A stretch of DNA of 64,000 nucleotides, from positions 1-64,000 of the forward strand of contig NZ_VFUA01000006.1 in the NCBI RefSeq assembly GCF_006440735.1, read 5' to 3'. Shown piece after piece: positions 18,836 to 28,727 of this stretch; the stretch's first letter is position 1; each line of letters starts with the position of its first letter. The notes under the pieces were generated by a model. It saw only the letters and a program-made list of their open reading frames with translations, did no database searches and was not told the origin of the DNA. Source of the stretch: Mesorhizobium sp. B2-7-1. Its GTDB lineage: Bacteria > Pseudomonadota > Alphaproteobacteria > Rhizobiales > Rhizobiaceae. The translations under genes and the position numbers were made by a program.

Positions 18836-19389
18836 CGATGATCAGCGAGCCGGACGCTCCGGCAATCGAACTCGGCCTGCGGGAAGCCGCTCCGGGAAAG
18901 CCCAGCCGGGCCAGGATGATCGGTGTCGTCGCGGTGGGTGCGTTGCTTGTCACCGTCGTCAATGTGACGGCCGCGGTTTATCTCTACCGCGGCGTCAACG
19001 ACCTCAAGACGATGGAGGCGCGGCTGGAGCAGCTCGGCCAGTTCGAGCAGCGGATCGGCGCCCGCATCGACACTGTCAACAACGGTTTCCAGAGCCGGTT
19101 CGAGACGCTGGACCGCCAGTTGCAGGCGAGTTTCGGCCAGATCAACGGCAATATCGCCAAGCTGGAGCAAGGCCAGCCCGTCGCGGCAAGCGAACCGGCG
19201 CCCGGTGCGTCCGAGCCGACCATGCTCGACAACACCACGGTGGCGGATGCGTCAGCGGCCGATGAAAGCGCTGGCTCCGCAGAAGGACAGCCTTCGTTCA
19301 AGCGGAAGGTCGCGCCTCCGGGACCCAACCCGTCCTACCAGCGCATCCAGCAACCCGACGGTAAGGTCTATTACAAGAAGATCAACTGA
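18832..19389 (+). CDS. Single-pass membrane protein with periplasmic coiled coil, unknown function
   Basis: The 185-residue product has a cytoplasmic N terminus, one membrane helix (about residues 29-52) and a periplasmic heptad-rich stretch (about 55-110, LEQLGQFEQRIGARIDT and similar). An acidic low-complexity linker and a basic C terminus (YKKIN) follow. No family is recognised. It overlaps the L,D-transpeptidase start-stop by ATGA, and is the last gene of the tad transcript. A scaffold that links pilus base and cell wall is a guess from position. Confidence 0.7.
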   Translation: MTMISEPDAPAIELGLREAAPGKPSRARMIGVVAVGALLVTVVNVTAAVYLYRGVNDLKTMEARLEQLGQFEQRIGARIDTVNNGFQSRFETLDRQLQASFGQINGNIAKLEQGQPVAASEPAPGASEPTMLDNTTVADASAADESAGSAEGQPSFKRKVAPPGPNPSYQRIQQPDGKVYYKKIN

Positions 19390-19426
19390 GCAGGCGGGCC
19401 ATCCGGCTGCTTGGCCGGGACGCGCG

Positions 19427-19963
19427 TCAGTACAGATTGCGCTGCAGCGCCAGAATGCGGAGCGCACGGGTTTCGTTCTGCAGCCTTTTCTCGCCCAGGA
19501 ATGCGACGTGACAATAGGCGCAGGCCGCGAGACCAAGGCACAACACGACGCAGTTCTGCAGGCTGAGATCGACCATCAGCGAGTATCGCCAGCCGCGCGG
19601 CGTCGTGAAGGCGGCAATCGTGCTTGCCGTTTCCGCATGGCTGCTCAGCGCGATCATCAGACCGGCGAACAGCATGGCCGCATGGTTGGCGAGGAAGAAG
19701 CCGGCGGACCATTTTGAGCGGCTGGCCATCCAGCAGCCGCCTGTCACAAAGACGATGATGGCAACGTCAAGCGCCATCGATCCGCCGAGATAGAGATTTG
19801 TCTGCTGCCAGAACATCGTCGAGAACGGGCGCAGCTCGAGCCAGGCGTGCCACACAGCGGGGCTGGCTGGATAGAAGCCGAGCAGCAGCGCCGCCATCCG
19901 CTCCGCCGCCAGCAGAAGCAGCATCAGGGCCGGAAAGGCAAAAAGCAGTATCGGCTTGCGCAT
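19427..19963 (-). CDS. Polytopic membrane protein, function unknown
   Basis: The 178-residue product has about five hydrophobic segments, the first right after the MRKP start, and an interior WRYSLMVDLSLQN stretch. No enzymatic motif is seen. ATG 19963 was chosen; an upstream open frame to 20020 reads into sequence with no leader features. It is convergent with the tad operon and has no evident partner. Confidence 0.65.
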   Translation of the reverse strand: MRKPILLFAFPALMLLLLAAERMAALLLGFYPASPAVWHAWLELRPFSTMFWQQTNLYLGGSMALDVAIIVFVTGGCWMASRSKWSAGFFLANHAAMLFAGLMIALSSHAETASTIAAFTTPRGWRYSLMVDLSLQNCVVLCLGLAACAYCHVAFLGEKRLQNETRALRILALQRNLY

Positions 19964-20151
19964 CGTGTCATCCCCTCGACATCCGATTACCGATTCTAGA
20001 CTGCATTGGTTGCGCGACACTTAACGCAACGCCTTGCTTTTCAAGGAATGTCGCTCGTGTCTAATGTATGATCCAGTTCAACGGTGGGGGTGTCGCCGTG
20101 TCGACAGGAGCTAACGGGTTGGGCTCGGGCGGGATCATCGACAGCCGGCGC

Positions 20152-20165
20152 GACCCCGCGGGGTC
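20152..20165. repeat. Perfect GC-rich 14-bp palindrome before an SNase-like gene
   Basis: GACCCCGCGGGGTC ends six bases before the GTG start at 20172, where a ribosome-binding site would be expected. It could be a hairpin that limits initiation, or an operator. Confidence 0.4.
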
Positions 20166-20171
20166 CCGCGC

Positions 20172-20882
20172 GTGAGCCAGGCGAGCCCGCCCGGCCGCCC
20201 GTTGCTGGCGTCCGCGCTCGGCGGGCTCGGGCTGCTCGCGGGCATGGCGCTGATCGCCGAGAGCGGGCGTTGGCTGCCACCCGACCCGCCTTCCATCGCA
20301 CCGGCACAAGGCGCTGGCGACCTGAAGCCAGCCTCCCACGTCCCGATGCACGACAGGCGACCAGGCGAGCCGGCGCGCAAGATCGCCGAGGAGCTCATCG
20401 CGCCGCCGCCGCTCGACCCATCCGGGATCGAGCGCATCGAGCCGCGCCCTCCGCTTGGCGAGCTCGGACTTGCACCGCTGCCGAAGACGCCGATGCCGCG
20501 GGATTGGCGCGGGACGCTGCTCTTCCATCCGGTCGCGACCTCCTCGACGGTCTTCGAAGCCATGGGACGCACGGTCGCCATCAGCGGCACGGTCGACATA
20601 GACCCCGACAGGACCTGCACGTTCGACGATACCGCCTGGCCCTGCGGCCAGCGGGCGCGGGCCGCCTTCAACGCCTGGCTGCGCGGCCGGGCGCTCAAAT
20701 GCCTGCTGCCGCCGGACGCCGACCGTTTCGCCATCGCCGCGCCCTGCGCGCTCGGCAAGCAGGATGTCGGCGCCTGGCTGGTTTCCAACGGCTGGGCGAT
20801 GGCGGCCCCCACCGGCATTTACGGCAAGGCGGAGGTGGTGGCGAGAAACGCCCGGATGGGCATTTTCGGCCCGCCGCAATAG
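20172..20882 (+). CDS. SNase-like (thermonuclease fold) membrane-anchored or secreted protein, degenerate
   Basis: The 236-residue product has an N-terminal hydrophobic segment (about 10-28), a Pro-rich linker and a C-terminal half resembling the SNase-like domain (WPCGQRARAAFNAWL, then KQDVGAWLVSNGWAM). The catalytic IRLxGIDAPE motif of active thermonucleases is not visible, so nuclease activity is doubtful. GTG 20172 is the only plausible start in frame after a TAA at 20112; no clear ribosome-binding site precedes it because a palindrome occupies that place. Confidence 0.65.
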   Translation: MSQASPPGRPLLASALGGLGLLAGMALIAESGRWLPPDPPSIAPAQGAGDLKPASHVPMHDRRPGEPARKIAEELIAPPPLDPSGIERIEPRPPLGELGLAPLPKTPMPRDWRGTLLFHPVATSSTVFEAMGRTVAISGTVDIDPDRTCTFDDTAWPCGQRARAAFNAWLRGRALKCLLPPDADRFAIAAPCALGKQDVGAWLVSNGWAMAAPTGIYGKAEVVARNARMGIFGPPQ

Positions 20883-21152
20883 CGCTGCTGCGGGAAAACG
20901 GGCGGCCGGTTCCGTTGCGGAACCTGCGTGAAAGCAGAATGGCCAGAGCGATTCAGCGGTTCTAAAAGCTGGATCAGGCCAACGACCCCGGCTGGTCATC
21001 AATGCGCAAGCCGCCGGCCGCGGCAGTCTTTTGTGCCGGATCCAGCGCTTGCCATGGAGAAGATGCCGACTTGCATCAAATTGTACGCTTCCGTGAAACC
21101 GAAATTGCAACGGACCTCCTGTAAGGCAATGCGTCGAACAGGAGATTGGCCC
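20883..21152. other. Intergenic stretch, nothing recognised
   Basis: This stretch carries no RNA gene or repeat that I can recognise. The frame of the next gene is open through it, so a longer N-terminus for that gene is formally possible, but the translated part shows no conserved features. Confidence 0.5.
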
Positions 21153-21899
21153 TTGACCACGAAAACACCGACCGCGCCGGTTCAAACGTGGAGACACCTC
21201 ATCTTGCTGGCCGTGCTTGGCACCGCCGCCTGCGTCGGCCTTTCACTCGCGCTGAACTACCTGCTGCTTTTCAGCGACAGCCTCACACCATTCGGCCGGG
21301 GTGCCGTCACGGCAGTCATCGTGCCGATCGTCATCGGTCTGCCGCTGTTTGCCCTGCTCGGCTGGCAACAGATCGAGCTCCGCCGCTACCGGCAGGAACT
21401 CACCAGATCCGGCACCTATGACCAGCTGACCGGCTGCTTGAACGGCAAGGTGTTCACCTCGATGGTCGACAGGAGGGCGGCGAGGCCGGTCGGTCCGCGC
21501 TCCGGCGCCTTTCTGGTCATCCATCCGGAACATCTGGCATCGATCAACCTGCGTTTCGGTCTCGAATGGGGCGACGAGGCGTTGCGGCTGATCGCATCGG
21601 CCATCCGGTCCGCGGTGCGCAAGGACGATCTGATCGGCCGGATCGGAACCTCGATGTTCGGCGTCTTCCTGCCGGGCGCGAGCGAAGAGGACGCCAAGGA
21701 CGTGGGCGAGCGCATTCGCGGTACGGTCGGCGAGATCTATTTCGCGCCGAAAGGCGACAAGGACGTGCTTGCGATCAGCGTCGGTGGCGTCATTTTCGAG
21801 CGTGAGCTGGATTTCGAGGACATGTTCCGCTTCGCGGAGGAAGGCATGGCCGAGGCCCCTGACGAAGCCGGCCTGCGGCTGTCGCACGTCACCAACTGA
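21153..21899 (+). CDS. Membrane protein with degenerate GGDEF domain and intact I-site
   Basis: The 248-residue protein has two membrane helices (about 12-36 and 42-65) and a GGDEF-type domain. The signature GGDEF is replaced by GTSMF, so diguanylate cyclase activity is unlikely. The inhibitory-site motif RKDD (RxxD) lies five residues before it, at the normal distance, so the domain may bind c-di-GMP as a receptor. TTG 21153 has AGGAG eight bases upstream; ATG 21129 is the alternative. No partner gene is adjacent. Confidence 0.75.
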   Translation: MTTKTPTAPVQTWRHLILLAVLGTAACVGLSLALNYLLLFSDSLTPFGRGAVTAVIVPIVIGLPLFALLGWQQIELRRYRQELTRSGTYDQLTGCLNGKVFTSMVDRRAARPVGPRSGAFLVIHPEHLASINLRFGLEWGDEALRLIASAIRSAVRKDDLIGRIGTSMFGVFLPGASEEDAKDVGERIRGTVGEIYFAPKGDKDVLAISVGGVIFERELDFEDMFRFAEEGMAEAPDEAGLRLSHVTN

Positions 21900-21980
21900 G
21901 CCGGCGAGCGGAACCCAACGCCCCCACGAGCCACAATTCCGCGGCATATCGTTCTTCAAGGGCGGCATGGTGTTTATGCC

Positions 21981-23438
21981 TCAGATACCACCCATGCAGA
22001 GATACTTCATCTCAAGGTAGTCCTCGAGGCCATGGCGAGAACCTTCCCGCCCGATGCCTGACTGTTTGACCCCGCCAAAAGGCGCGGCCTCCGAGGACAT
22101 GCGCCCGGTGTTGATGCCGATCATGCCGTATTCCAGGGCCTCCGCCACACGCCAGACCCGTTTCAGGTTGGAAGCATAAAAATAGGCGGCGAGGCCGTAG
22201 ATCGTGTCGTTGGCCTCACGCACGACCTGATCCGCATCCTCGAAGCGGATGACGGGAGCCAATGGCCCAAATGTCTCCTCCTGCGCCACCGCCATCGCGC
22301 TGGAGATGCCGGTAAGGACGGTCGGCTGGAAAAAAGTGCCGTCCACGCCAATCCTATCTCCGCCGCAGCGGATCACGCCGCCTTTTCCCACGGCATCGGC
22401 GATGTGGGATTCGATCTTGGCCAAGGCGTGGACGTCGATCAGCGGGCCGATGGCGACACCAGGATCGAAACCGTCACCGACCTGAAGCTGTCGGACCCGC
22501 TCGACGAATTTGTCGACGAACTCGTCATGAACGCCCGACTGCACGTAGAGGCGGTTGGCGGAAACGCAAGTCTGGCCGGCATTGCGGAACTTCGCCTGGA
22601 TCGCCCCGTCCACGGCAGAGTCGATATCGGCGTCATTGAAGACGATGAAAGGCGCATTGCCGCCCAGCTCAAGGCTGACCTTCTTGATCTGGTCCGAGCA
22701 CTGGCGCATGAGCAGCCGCCCGACTTCGGTCGATCCGGTGAAGCTGATCTTGCGCACCTTGGGATTGTGGCAGAGCTCACGCCCCACCGCGGCGCCCTCC
22801 GAGGCGTAGATGAGGGTCACCACACCATCGGGAAAACCGGCCTCGGCGGCGAGCGCGAACATGGCGCCTGCGACAAGCGGCGTCTGCTCGGCAGGCTTCA
22901 ATACGATGGCGCAGCCCGCCGCCAGCGCCGGCGAGATCTTGCGCGCCACCATCGAAGCGGGAAAATTCCATGGGGTGATCGTGCCGACGACGCCGATCGG
23001 CTGCTTGATCACCAGCATGCGGCGGTCTGTCGACGGCGCCGAGATCGTCTCGCCATAGATGCGATTGGCCTCTTCGGCGTACCACTGCAGATAGGCGGCC
23101 GCATGGGAAACTTCCGATTTGGCTTCAGCGAAGGGCTTGCCCATCTCGGCGGTGAGAATTGCGGCAAGGTCGCCGGTATGGGTGACGATCAGCTGGTGCC
23201 ATTGCCATAGCATTTCGCTGCGCTCCCGAGCGGTCAGCGCTGCCCACTCGGCCTGGGCGACATAAGCCTTATCGATCGCCGCGCGCGTCTCCTCGACGCC
23301 CATGTCGGGAAGTTCCGCCAGCAATTCGCCGGTCGACGGGTTGAAGACCTCAAACGTACGTCCGCCAGCCGGCGCACCAAGCGCCGGCACACGGTCGATC
23401 GAGCCAAACAGGTCGGGAGATTTCAAGTGGCGGGTCAT
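21981..23438 (-). CDS. gabD: NAD(P)-dependent succinate-semialdehyde dehydrogenase (aldehyde dehydrogenase family)
   Basis: The 485-residue product has the full aldehyde dehydrogenase fold. The general base Glu257 is in SLELGGNAPF and the nucleophile Cys291 in NAGQTCVSANR. The TPWNFP and FTGSTEVG cofactor motifs are present. The overall pattern (TYPE GabD/SSADH, ending GREGSRHGLEDYLEMKYLCMGG) fits oxidation of succinate semialdehyde to succinate in the GABA route. No GABA aminotransferase is adjacent, so the exact substrate is inferred from family resemblance. ATG 23438 was chosen over upstream in-frame codons. Confidence 0.88.
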   Translation of the reverse strand: MTRHLKSPDLFGSIDRVPALGAPAGGRTFEVFNPSTGELLAELPDMGVEETRAAIDKAYVAQAEWAALTARERSEMLWQWHQLIVTHTGDLAAILTAEMGKPFAEAKSEVSHAAAYLQWYAEEANRIYGETISAPSTDRRMLVIKQPIGVVGTITPWNFPASMVARKISPALAAGCAIVLKPAEQTPLVAGAMFALAAEAGFPDGVVTLIYASEGAAVGRELCHNPKVRKISFTGSTEVGRLLMRQCSDQIKKVSLELGGNAPFIVFNDADIDSAVDGAIQAKFRNAGQTCVSANRLYVQSGVHDEFVDKFVERVRQLQVGDGFDPGVAIGPLIDVHALAKIESHIADAVGKGGVIRCGGDRIGVDGTFFQPTVLTGISSAMAVAQEETFGPLAPVIRFEDADQVVREANDTIYGLAAYFYASNLKRVWRVAEALEYGMIGINTGRMSSEAAPFGGVKQSGIGREGSRHGLEDYLEMKYLCMGGI

Positions 23439-23609
23439 CGGCAGGCGCAGAGGCAATACCGCTTTCCTTCTCGTCAAGCTGGCGTATCGGAAACGCCACC
23501 ATGTCCTGCGCATGCGCCGGTTTCATAGGGCCTAGGAAGAATGGCGGTAGACCCACCTGCACCCTCGAAGTGCATCGGCACGGCGCGGTTGAGCTTACGT
23601 TGGAAAAGC

Positions 23610-23684
<75 letters not shown>

Positions 23685-23903
23685 CTGCGATGGCGGCGCT
23701 TCTGCCATATCGAACCGGCGAGCGCAAGGCCAAGAAAAACCCAAAGCGTCGCATCTGATTCTTGGCCGCCATCATGCGGTTTGGGGCGGCATGCTCGGCT
23801 GATCCACAGCGCGAAGCCGGCTCTCGTCCCGCTTTCATGACATGGCCGCGCCAAAATGCTAGCCATTGCGGAATCGGCCGGCTGAGCGCCGGTCAGGGAT
23901 CGG

Positions 23904-24107
23904 ATGATGAACGACAAGGCAAATCCACCGAAAAAAGGCGACGGCGAGCGTAAGGACCGACTGGCCGAGGCGTTGCGCGCCAATCTGCAGAAGCGCAAGG
24001 CGCAGGCACGCTCACGCCGGGTTGGCGACGCTGACAAGCAGCGCGTCCGCAGTGCCGACGATCGGCCGGAAGGGTTGCCGGCTGCAGGAAAAATGCACAA
24101 GGACTGA
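23904..24107 (+). CDS. Small basic protein upstream of murA, function unknown
   Basis: The 67-residue product is highly charged with a central Lys/Arg-rich helix (RLAEALRANLQKRKAQARSRR in part). Similar short proteins are found ahead of murA in rhizobia, from memory. It has no signal or membrane segment. ATG 23904 is followed by a second ATG at 23907. It lies 139 bp upstream of murA, same strand. Confidence 0.65.
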   Translation: MMNDKANPPKKGDGERKDRLAEALRANLQKRKAQARSRRVGDADKQRVRSADDRPEGLPAAGKMHKD

Positions 24108-24246
24108 CCAAATCAGCCATACTGCCCGGCCATGGTCAGTCCGGTTTTAAGAAAATCCTATTTCTTGAACCAAGCCGGCCAATGGTCTAAGCCGGGCACA
24201 CTCAACCGATTGAAGCGGCCTGTTCGGGCCGAGGGGACGTTTTCTT

Positions 24247-25539
24247 ATGGATCGCATCAGAATTGTCGGCGGCAACGTGCTGGCCGGTACCATTCCGATC
24301 TCGGGCGCCAAGAACGCGGCATTGCCGCTGATGATCGCCTCGCTGCTCACCGACGACACGCTGACGCTCGAAAACGTGCCGCATCTGGCCGATGTCGAGC
24401 AGTTGATCCGCATCCTCGGCAATCACGGCGTCGATTATTCCGTCAACGGCCGGCGCGAGAAACAGCAGGAAGGCTATTCGCGCACCATCAATTTCTCGGC
24501 CCGCAACATCGTCGACACCACCGCACCTTATGAGCTGGTCTCGAAGATGCGTGCCTCCTTCTGGGTGATCGGGCCGTTGCTTGCCCGCATGGGCGAGGCC
24601 AAGGTATCGCTGCCCGGCGGTTGCGCCATCGGCACGCGCCCGGTCGACCTGTTCCTCGAGGGCCTGCAGGTTCTGGGCGCCGAGCTCGACGTCGACAATG
24701 GCTATGTCATCGCCAAGACCCGGAATGGCCGCCTGATCGGCAACCGCTACGTGTTCCCGAAGGTCTCGGTCGGCGCCACCCATGTGCTGATGATGGCGGC
24801 CTCGCTCGCCAAGGGCGAGACGGTGCTGGAAAATGCGGCCCGCGAACCCGAGATCGTCAACCTTGCCGAATGCCTGGTCGCCATGGGCGCCAAGATCCAC
24901 GGCGCCGGCACCGGCACCATCACCATCCAGGGCGTCGAGGCGCTGTCGGGCGCCCGCGTGCGCGTCATTCCGGACCGCATCGAGACCGGCACCTATGCCA
25001 TGGCGGTGGCCATGACCGGCGGCGACGTGATGCTCGCCGGCGCCCGGCCTGACCTTTTGCAGAGCGCGCTCGACGTGCTTGTCGAGACCGGCGCCGAGAT
25101 CACGCCGACCAATGAGGGCATCCGCGTCAAGCGCAACGGCGCCGGAATTGCGCCGGTCGACGTGACCACCGCCCCCTTCCCCGCCTTTCCGACCGACCTG
25201 CAGGCGCAGTTCATGGGCCTGATGACGATGGCCAGCGGCAAGTCGCGCATCACCGAGACGATCTTCGAGAACCGCTTCATGCATGTTCAAGAACTGGCCC
25301 GGTTGGGTGCCCACATCACGCTTTCCGGCCAGACGGCGATCGTCGACGGCGTTTCCAAGCTGAAGGGCGCGCCGGTGATGGCGACAGACCTGCGCGCCTC
25401 GGTGTCGCTGGTGATCGCCGGCCTTGCGGCAGAGGGTGAGACGACGGTCAACCGCGTCTACCATCTCGACCGCGGCTTCGAGCGGCTGGAAGAAAAGCTC
25501 TCCGGCTGCGGCGCGGTGATCGAGCGCATTTCGGGCTGA
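24247..25539 (+). CDS. murA: UDP-N-acetylglucosamine 1-carboxyvinyltransferase MurA
   Basis: The 430-residue cytoplasmic enzyme transfers enolpyruvate from PEP to UDP-GlcNAc, the first committed step of peptidoglycan synthesis. The active-site Cys126 (fosfomycin target) is in [13 protein letters not shown], and the KN pair is at 22-23. Length and motifs are standard. It starts a conserved block with the DUF2948 gene and hisD. Confidence 0.97.
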   Translation: MDRIRIVGGNVLAGTIPISGAKNAALPLMIASLLTDDTLTLENVPHLADVEQLIRILGNHGVDYSVNGRREKQQEGYSRTINFSARNIVDTTAPYELVSKMRASFWVIGPLLARMGEAKVSLPGGCAIGTRPVDLFLEGLQVLGAELDVDNGYVIAKTRNGRLIGNRYVFPKVSVGATHVLMMAASLAKGETVLENAAREPEIVNLAECLVAMGAKIHGAGTGTITIQGVEALSGARVRVIPDRIETGTYAMAVAMTGGDVMLAGARPDLLQSALDVLVETGAEITPTNEGIRVKRNGAGIAPVDVTTAPFPAFPTDLQAQFMGLMTMASGKSRITETIFENRFMHVQELARLGAHITLSGQTAIVDGVSKLKGAPVMATDLRASVSLVIAGLAAEGETTVNRVYHLDRGFERLEEKLSGCGAVIERISG

Positions 25540-25631
25540 CGCTTGCCCGCATCTGCCTCGGGCGAGTTGCACCGGCGGGAAAGACCGCATAACAGAGGGC
25601 TGAATTATCAACCTTCAGGTGCGCATTCGGC

Positions 25632-26066
25632 ATGGCAGCTCTCAAGCTCATCGCGCTCGACGACCAGGATCTGAGCATCGTCTCGGCGCATGTCCAGGAC
25701 GCCGTGATGAAGGTCTCCGACCTCGAATATCTGCCGGCGGCCAAGCGTTTCGTGCTGACCATGAACCGCTTCGTCTGGGAAGCGAAATCGGGGTTGTTCC
25801 GCCAGCACAATGAACGGCGGCAGAGCGTCCTGCATTTCGACCGTGTGCTCGGCGCCAAGACCAGCGGCATTGCCCGCGACAAGCCGGCCGAGGTGCTGTC
25901 GCTGCTTGCGGTCAGCTTCATCGCCATCAGCAAGCCGGCCGGCATCGTCGAGCTGGTGTTTTCGGGCGGCGGCACCATCATGCTCGACGTCGAATGCGTC
26001 GAGGCAAGGCTCGCCGATGTCGGCGGCTCCTGGGAAGCCACCTCGCGCCCCGCGCACAGAGGCTAA
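25632..26066 (+). CDS. DUF2948 family protein
   Basis: The 144-residue product matches the DUF2948 pattern: LIALDDQDLSIVSAHVQDAV at the start and SFIAI...LVFSGGGTIMLDVEC near the end. No function is established. Genes of this family sit next to hisD in many alphaproteobacteria. It ends 6 bp before the hisD start, so it is probably co-transcribed with it. Confidence 0.85.
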   Translation: MAALKLIALDDQDLSIVSAHVQDAVMKVSDLEYLPAAKRFVLTMNRFVWEAKSGLFRQHNERRQSVLHFDRVLGAKTSGIARDKPAEVLSLLAVSFIAISKPAGIVELVFSGGGTIMLDVECVEARLADVGGSWEATSRPAHRG

Positions 26067-26072
26067 AGCATA

Positions 26073-27365
26073 ATGGCGATAACGCTCCGACAGCAGGATG
26101 CCGATTTCGAACAGCGTTTTTCGGCCTTCCTCACCACCAAGCGCGAGGTGTCTGCCGATGTCGAGGCGGTGGTGCGCGACATCATCGCCCGTGTGCGTGC
26201 CGAAGGCGACAAGGCGCTGATCGACTACACGCTTAAGTTCGACAAGGCCGATCTCCGCGCGCTCGGCATCGCCGTTTCGAAGGACGACATCGCCAAGGCC
26301 TATGAAGCGGCCGATCCGGCCACGGTCGAGGCGCTCAAATTCGCGCGCGACCGTATCCGCTCGCATCACGAGCGGCAGAAGCCGAAGGACGACCGCTACA
26401 CGGATGCCGCCGGCGTCGAGCTCGGCTCGCGCTGGACGGCGGTCGAAGCCGTTGGCCTTTACGTGCCGGGCGGCACGGCGAGCTACCCAAGCTCGGTGCT
26501 GATGAACGCCGTGCCGGCCAGGGTCGCCGGTGTCGAGCGCATCGTCATCGTCGTGCCGGCCTCGGGCGGCGTCATCAATCCGCTGGTGCTGGTGGCCGCC
26601 GACCTTGCCGGCGTTTCGGAAATCTACCGCGTCGGCGGAGCGCAGGCCGTCGCAGCCCTTGCGTACGGCACTGGGACGATCAAGCCGGTCGCCAAGATCG
26701 TCGGGCCGGGCAATGCCTATGTAGCTGCGGCCAAGCGGCAGGTGTTCGGCACCGTCGGCATCGACATGATCGCCGGGCCGTCGGAAGTGCTGGTGGTGGC
26801 CGACACCGACAACGATCCGGATTGGATCGCGGCAGACCTTCTGGCGCAGGCCGAGCACGACGTTTCGGCGCAGTCGATCCTGATCACAGACAATGCCGAA
26901 TTCGGCAAGGCGGTCGAGCAAGCGGTCGAGCGCCAGTTGAACGTCCTGCCGCGCGCCGAGACGGCGGCCGCCAGCTGGCGCGACTTCGGCGCGGTGATCC
27001 TGGTGCCGACGTTGGAAGCCTCGCTGCCGCTGGTCGACCGGATCGCGGCCGAGCATGTCGAGCTCGCTTTCGACGATGCCGAGGGCTTCCTTTCCAGGAT
27101 GCGCAACGCGGGCGCAGTGTTCATCGGCCGCCATACGCCGGAGGTCATCGGCGACTATGTCGGCGGCTCGAACCACGTTTTGCCGACTGCACGCTCGGCG
27201 CGTTTCTCGTCGGGTCTGTCCGTGCTCGATTTCGTCAAGCGCACATCGATCCTGAAGCTCGGGCCGGAGCAGCTCAAGGCGCTGGCGCCGGCCGCGATCG
27301 CGCTCGCCAAGGCGGAAGGGCTCGACGCCCATGCCCGCTCTGTCGCGATCAGGTTGAACATGTAG
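26073..27365 (+). CDS. hisD: Histidinol dehydrogenase HisD
   Basis: The 430-residue zinc enzyme oxidises L-histidinol to L-histidine in two NAD-dependent steps. The family signature is present ([17 protein letters not shown], then [15 protein letters not shown]), as are the conserved LAQAEHD histidine region and the SNHVLPT section. It lies between DUF2948 and UPF0262 genes, the usual rhizobial order, away from other his genes. Confidence 0.96.
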   Translation: MAITLRQQDADFEQRFSAFLTTKREVSADVEAVVRDIIARVRAEGDKALIDYTLKFDKADLRALGIAVSKDDIAKAYEAADPATVEALKFARDRIRSHHERQKPKDDRYTDAAGVELGSRWTAVEAVGLYVPGGTASYPSSVLMNAVPARVAGVERIVIVVPASGGVINPLVLVAADLAGVSEIYRVGGAQAVAALAYGTGTIKPVAKIVGPGNAYVAAAKRQVFGTVGIDMIAGPSEVLVVADTDNDPDWIAADLLAQAEHDVSAQSILITDNAEFGKAVEQAVERQLNVLPRAETAAASWRDFGAVILVPTLEASLPLVDRIAAEHVELAFDDAEGFLSRMRNAGAVFIGRHTPEVIGDYVGGSNHVLPTARSARFSSGLSVLDFVKRTSILKLGPEQLKALAPAAIALAKAEGLDAHARSVAIRLNM

Positions 27366-27367
27366 CG

Positions 27368-27853
27368 ATGTCCGGCCACGACCAAACCCGCGACAGGCTG
27401 ATCGACGTCGAGCTCGACGAATCGATCGGACGTTCGACGCCCGACGTCGAGCACGAGCGGGCCGTGGCCATCTTCGACCTCATCGAGGAGAATAGTTTCC
27501 GACCGATCAGTGATGACGGCGCAGGCCCTTACAGGCTCAAGCTTTCATTGGCCGAGCAACGCCTGGTCTTCGCCGTCAGCCGCGAGAACGGCGCCGATGT
27601 CGTCACCCACATCCTGTCGCTGACGCCGCTGAGGCGCATCGTCAAGGACTACTACCTGATCTGCGAAAGCTATTACGAAGCCATCCGCTCCTCGACGCCG
27701 AGCCATATCGAGGCGATCGACATGGGCCGGCGCGGCCTGCACAATGAGGGCTCGCAGACGCTGATGGACCGGCTCGCCGGCAAGATCGAGATCGACTTCG
27801 ACACGGCGCGCCGGCTGTTCACGCTGGTCTGCGTGCTGCACTGGCGGGGCTAG
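27368..27853 (+). CDS. UPF0262 family protein
   Basis: The 161-residue protein begins [18 protein letters not shown] and includes [18 protein letters not shown] and [17 protein letters not shown], which fit UPF0262. Function is not established. It starts 3 bp after hisD, so it is probably translated from the same transcript. A RIME element begins on its stop codon. Confidence 0.85.
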   Translation: MSGHDQTRDRLIDVELDESIGRSTPDVEHERAVAIFDLIEENSFRPISDDGAGPYRLKLSLAEQRLVFAVSRENGADVVTHILSLTPLRRIVKDYYLICESYYEAIRSSTPSHIEAIDMGRRGLHNEGSQTLMDRLAGKIEIDFDTARRLFTLVCVLHWRG

Positions 27854-27950
27854 ATCAGGATGATGTTTCGTTGAAACACCATCCTGATCCAGTTCTTTGT
27901 TGGAGCATGATCTTTTCCAAAAACCGGTTCCCACTTTTTGGGATCATGTT
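27853..27950. repeat. RIME-type palindromic repeat with two hairpins
   Basis: Hairpin one (27853-27889) has 17-bp arms with one mismatch around a GTT loop. Hairpin two has arms at 27906-27923 and 27935-27948, with a four-base bulge. This two-hairpin mosaic resembles the rhizobial RIME1 family. The first base coincides with the last base of the UPF0262 stop codon. Confidence 0.8.
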
Positions 27951-27953
27951 CTA

Positions 27954-28403
27954 GTGCCCGCCCTGCCGCATTCCGTCCTGTTCCTGTGCGGCATGAACGC
28001 CGTGCGCTCGCCGATCGCCGAGCAGCTGGCGCGCCGCATGCTGCCCGCCACCACCTTCGTCGCTTCGGCCGGCGTGCGCGCCGGCGAGCGCGACCCGTTC
28101 GTCGACGCGGTGCTGGCCGAGGAGGGCCTGTCGCTCGGCGAGCGCCAGCCCAGGACGCTGGAGGAGCTGGAAGACGACTATTTCGACCTGATCGTCACGC
28201 TGGCGCCGGAAGCGCATCACGCGGCGCTGGAGCTCACCCGCTCGCTCGCCGTCGAGGTCGAATACTGGCCGATGCCCGACCCGACCGACACCGGCGGGAC
28301 GCGCGAGCACATCATGGCCGCCTATCGCGACGTGCGCGAGCGGCTGAAAGCGCGCATAAGCCGACGTTTTGCGGCACCAGGGCCCAAAAGCGCCCCGGAT
28401 TAA
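27954..28403 (+). CDS. Low-molecular-weight protein tyrosine phosphatase family protein
   Basis: The 149-residue product has the P-loop CGMNAVRS (C-x5-R with the family-typical Asn) close to its N terminus and the acidic motif DPTDTGG (general acid Asp) near residue 105. Members are phosphotyrosine phosphatases or arsenate reductases; this one sits in the hisD-infA block as in many rhizobia. GTG 27954 was chosen because the only earlier in-frame starts lie inside the RIME repeat and would add 19 repeat-coded residues. Confidence 0.85.
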
Positions 28404-28489
28404 GCTTGTTCACAAGCGCACGATTATCATATAGGTTCCGCGCAAATTCCGGCCCGGTGCTGGAACGCCCATCCAAGCAAAGGTATCGA

Positions 28490-28708
28490 ATGCCGAAGGA
28501 AGAAGTCCTCGAGTTTCCAGGTGTGGTCACCGAACTGCTGCCCAATGCGATGTTCCGCGTGAAGCTCGAAAACGAACACGAAATCATCGCCCACACGGCC
28601 GGCCGCATGCGCAAGAACCGCATCCGCGTGCTGACCGGCGACAAGGTCCTGGTCGAGATGACGCCTTACGACCTGACCAAGGGCCGCATCACCTACCGTT
28701 TCAAATAG
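28490..28708 (+). CDS. infA: Translation initiation factor IF-1
   Basis: The 72-residue S1/OB-fold protein has the standard IF-1 pattern: [30 protein letters not shown] and KGRITYRFK. It binds the ribosomal A site during initiation. It is 20 bp ahead of maf. Confidence 0.97.
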
Positions 28709-28727
28709 CAAACCGGCCTCAAGCGCG

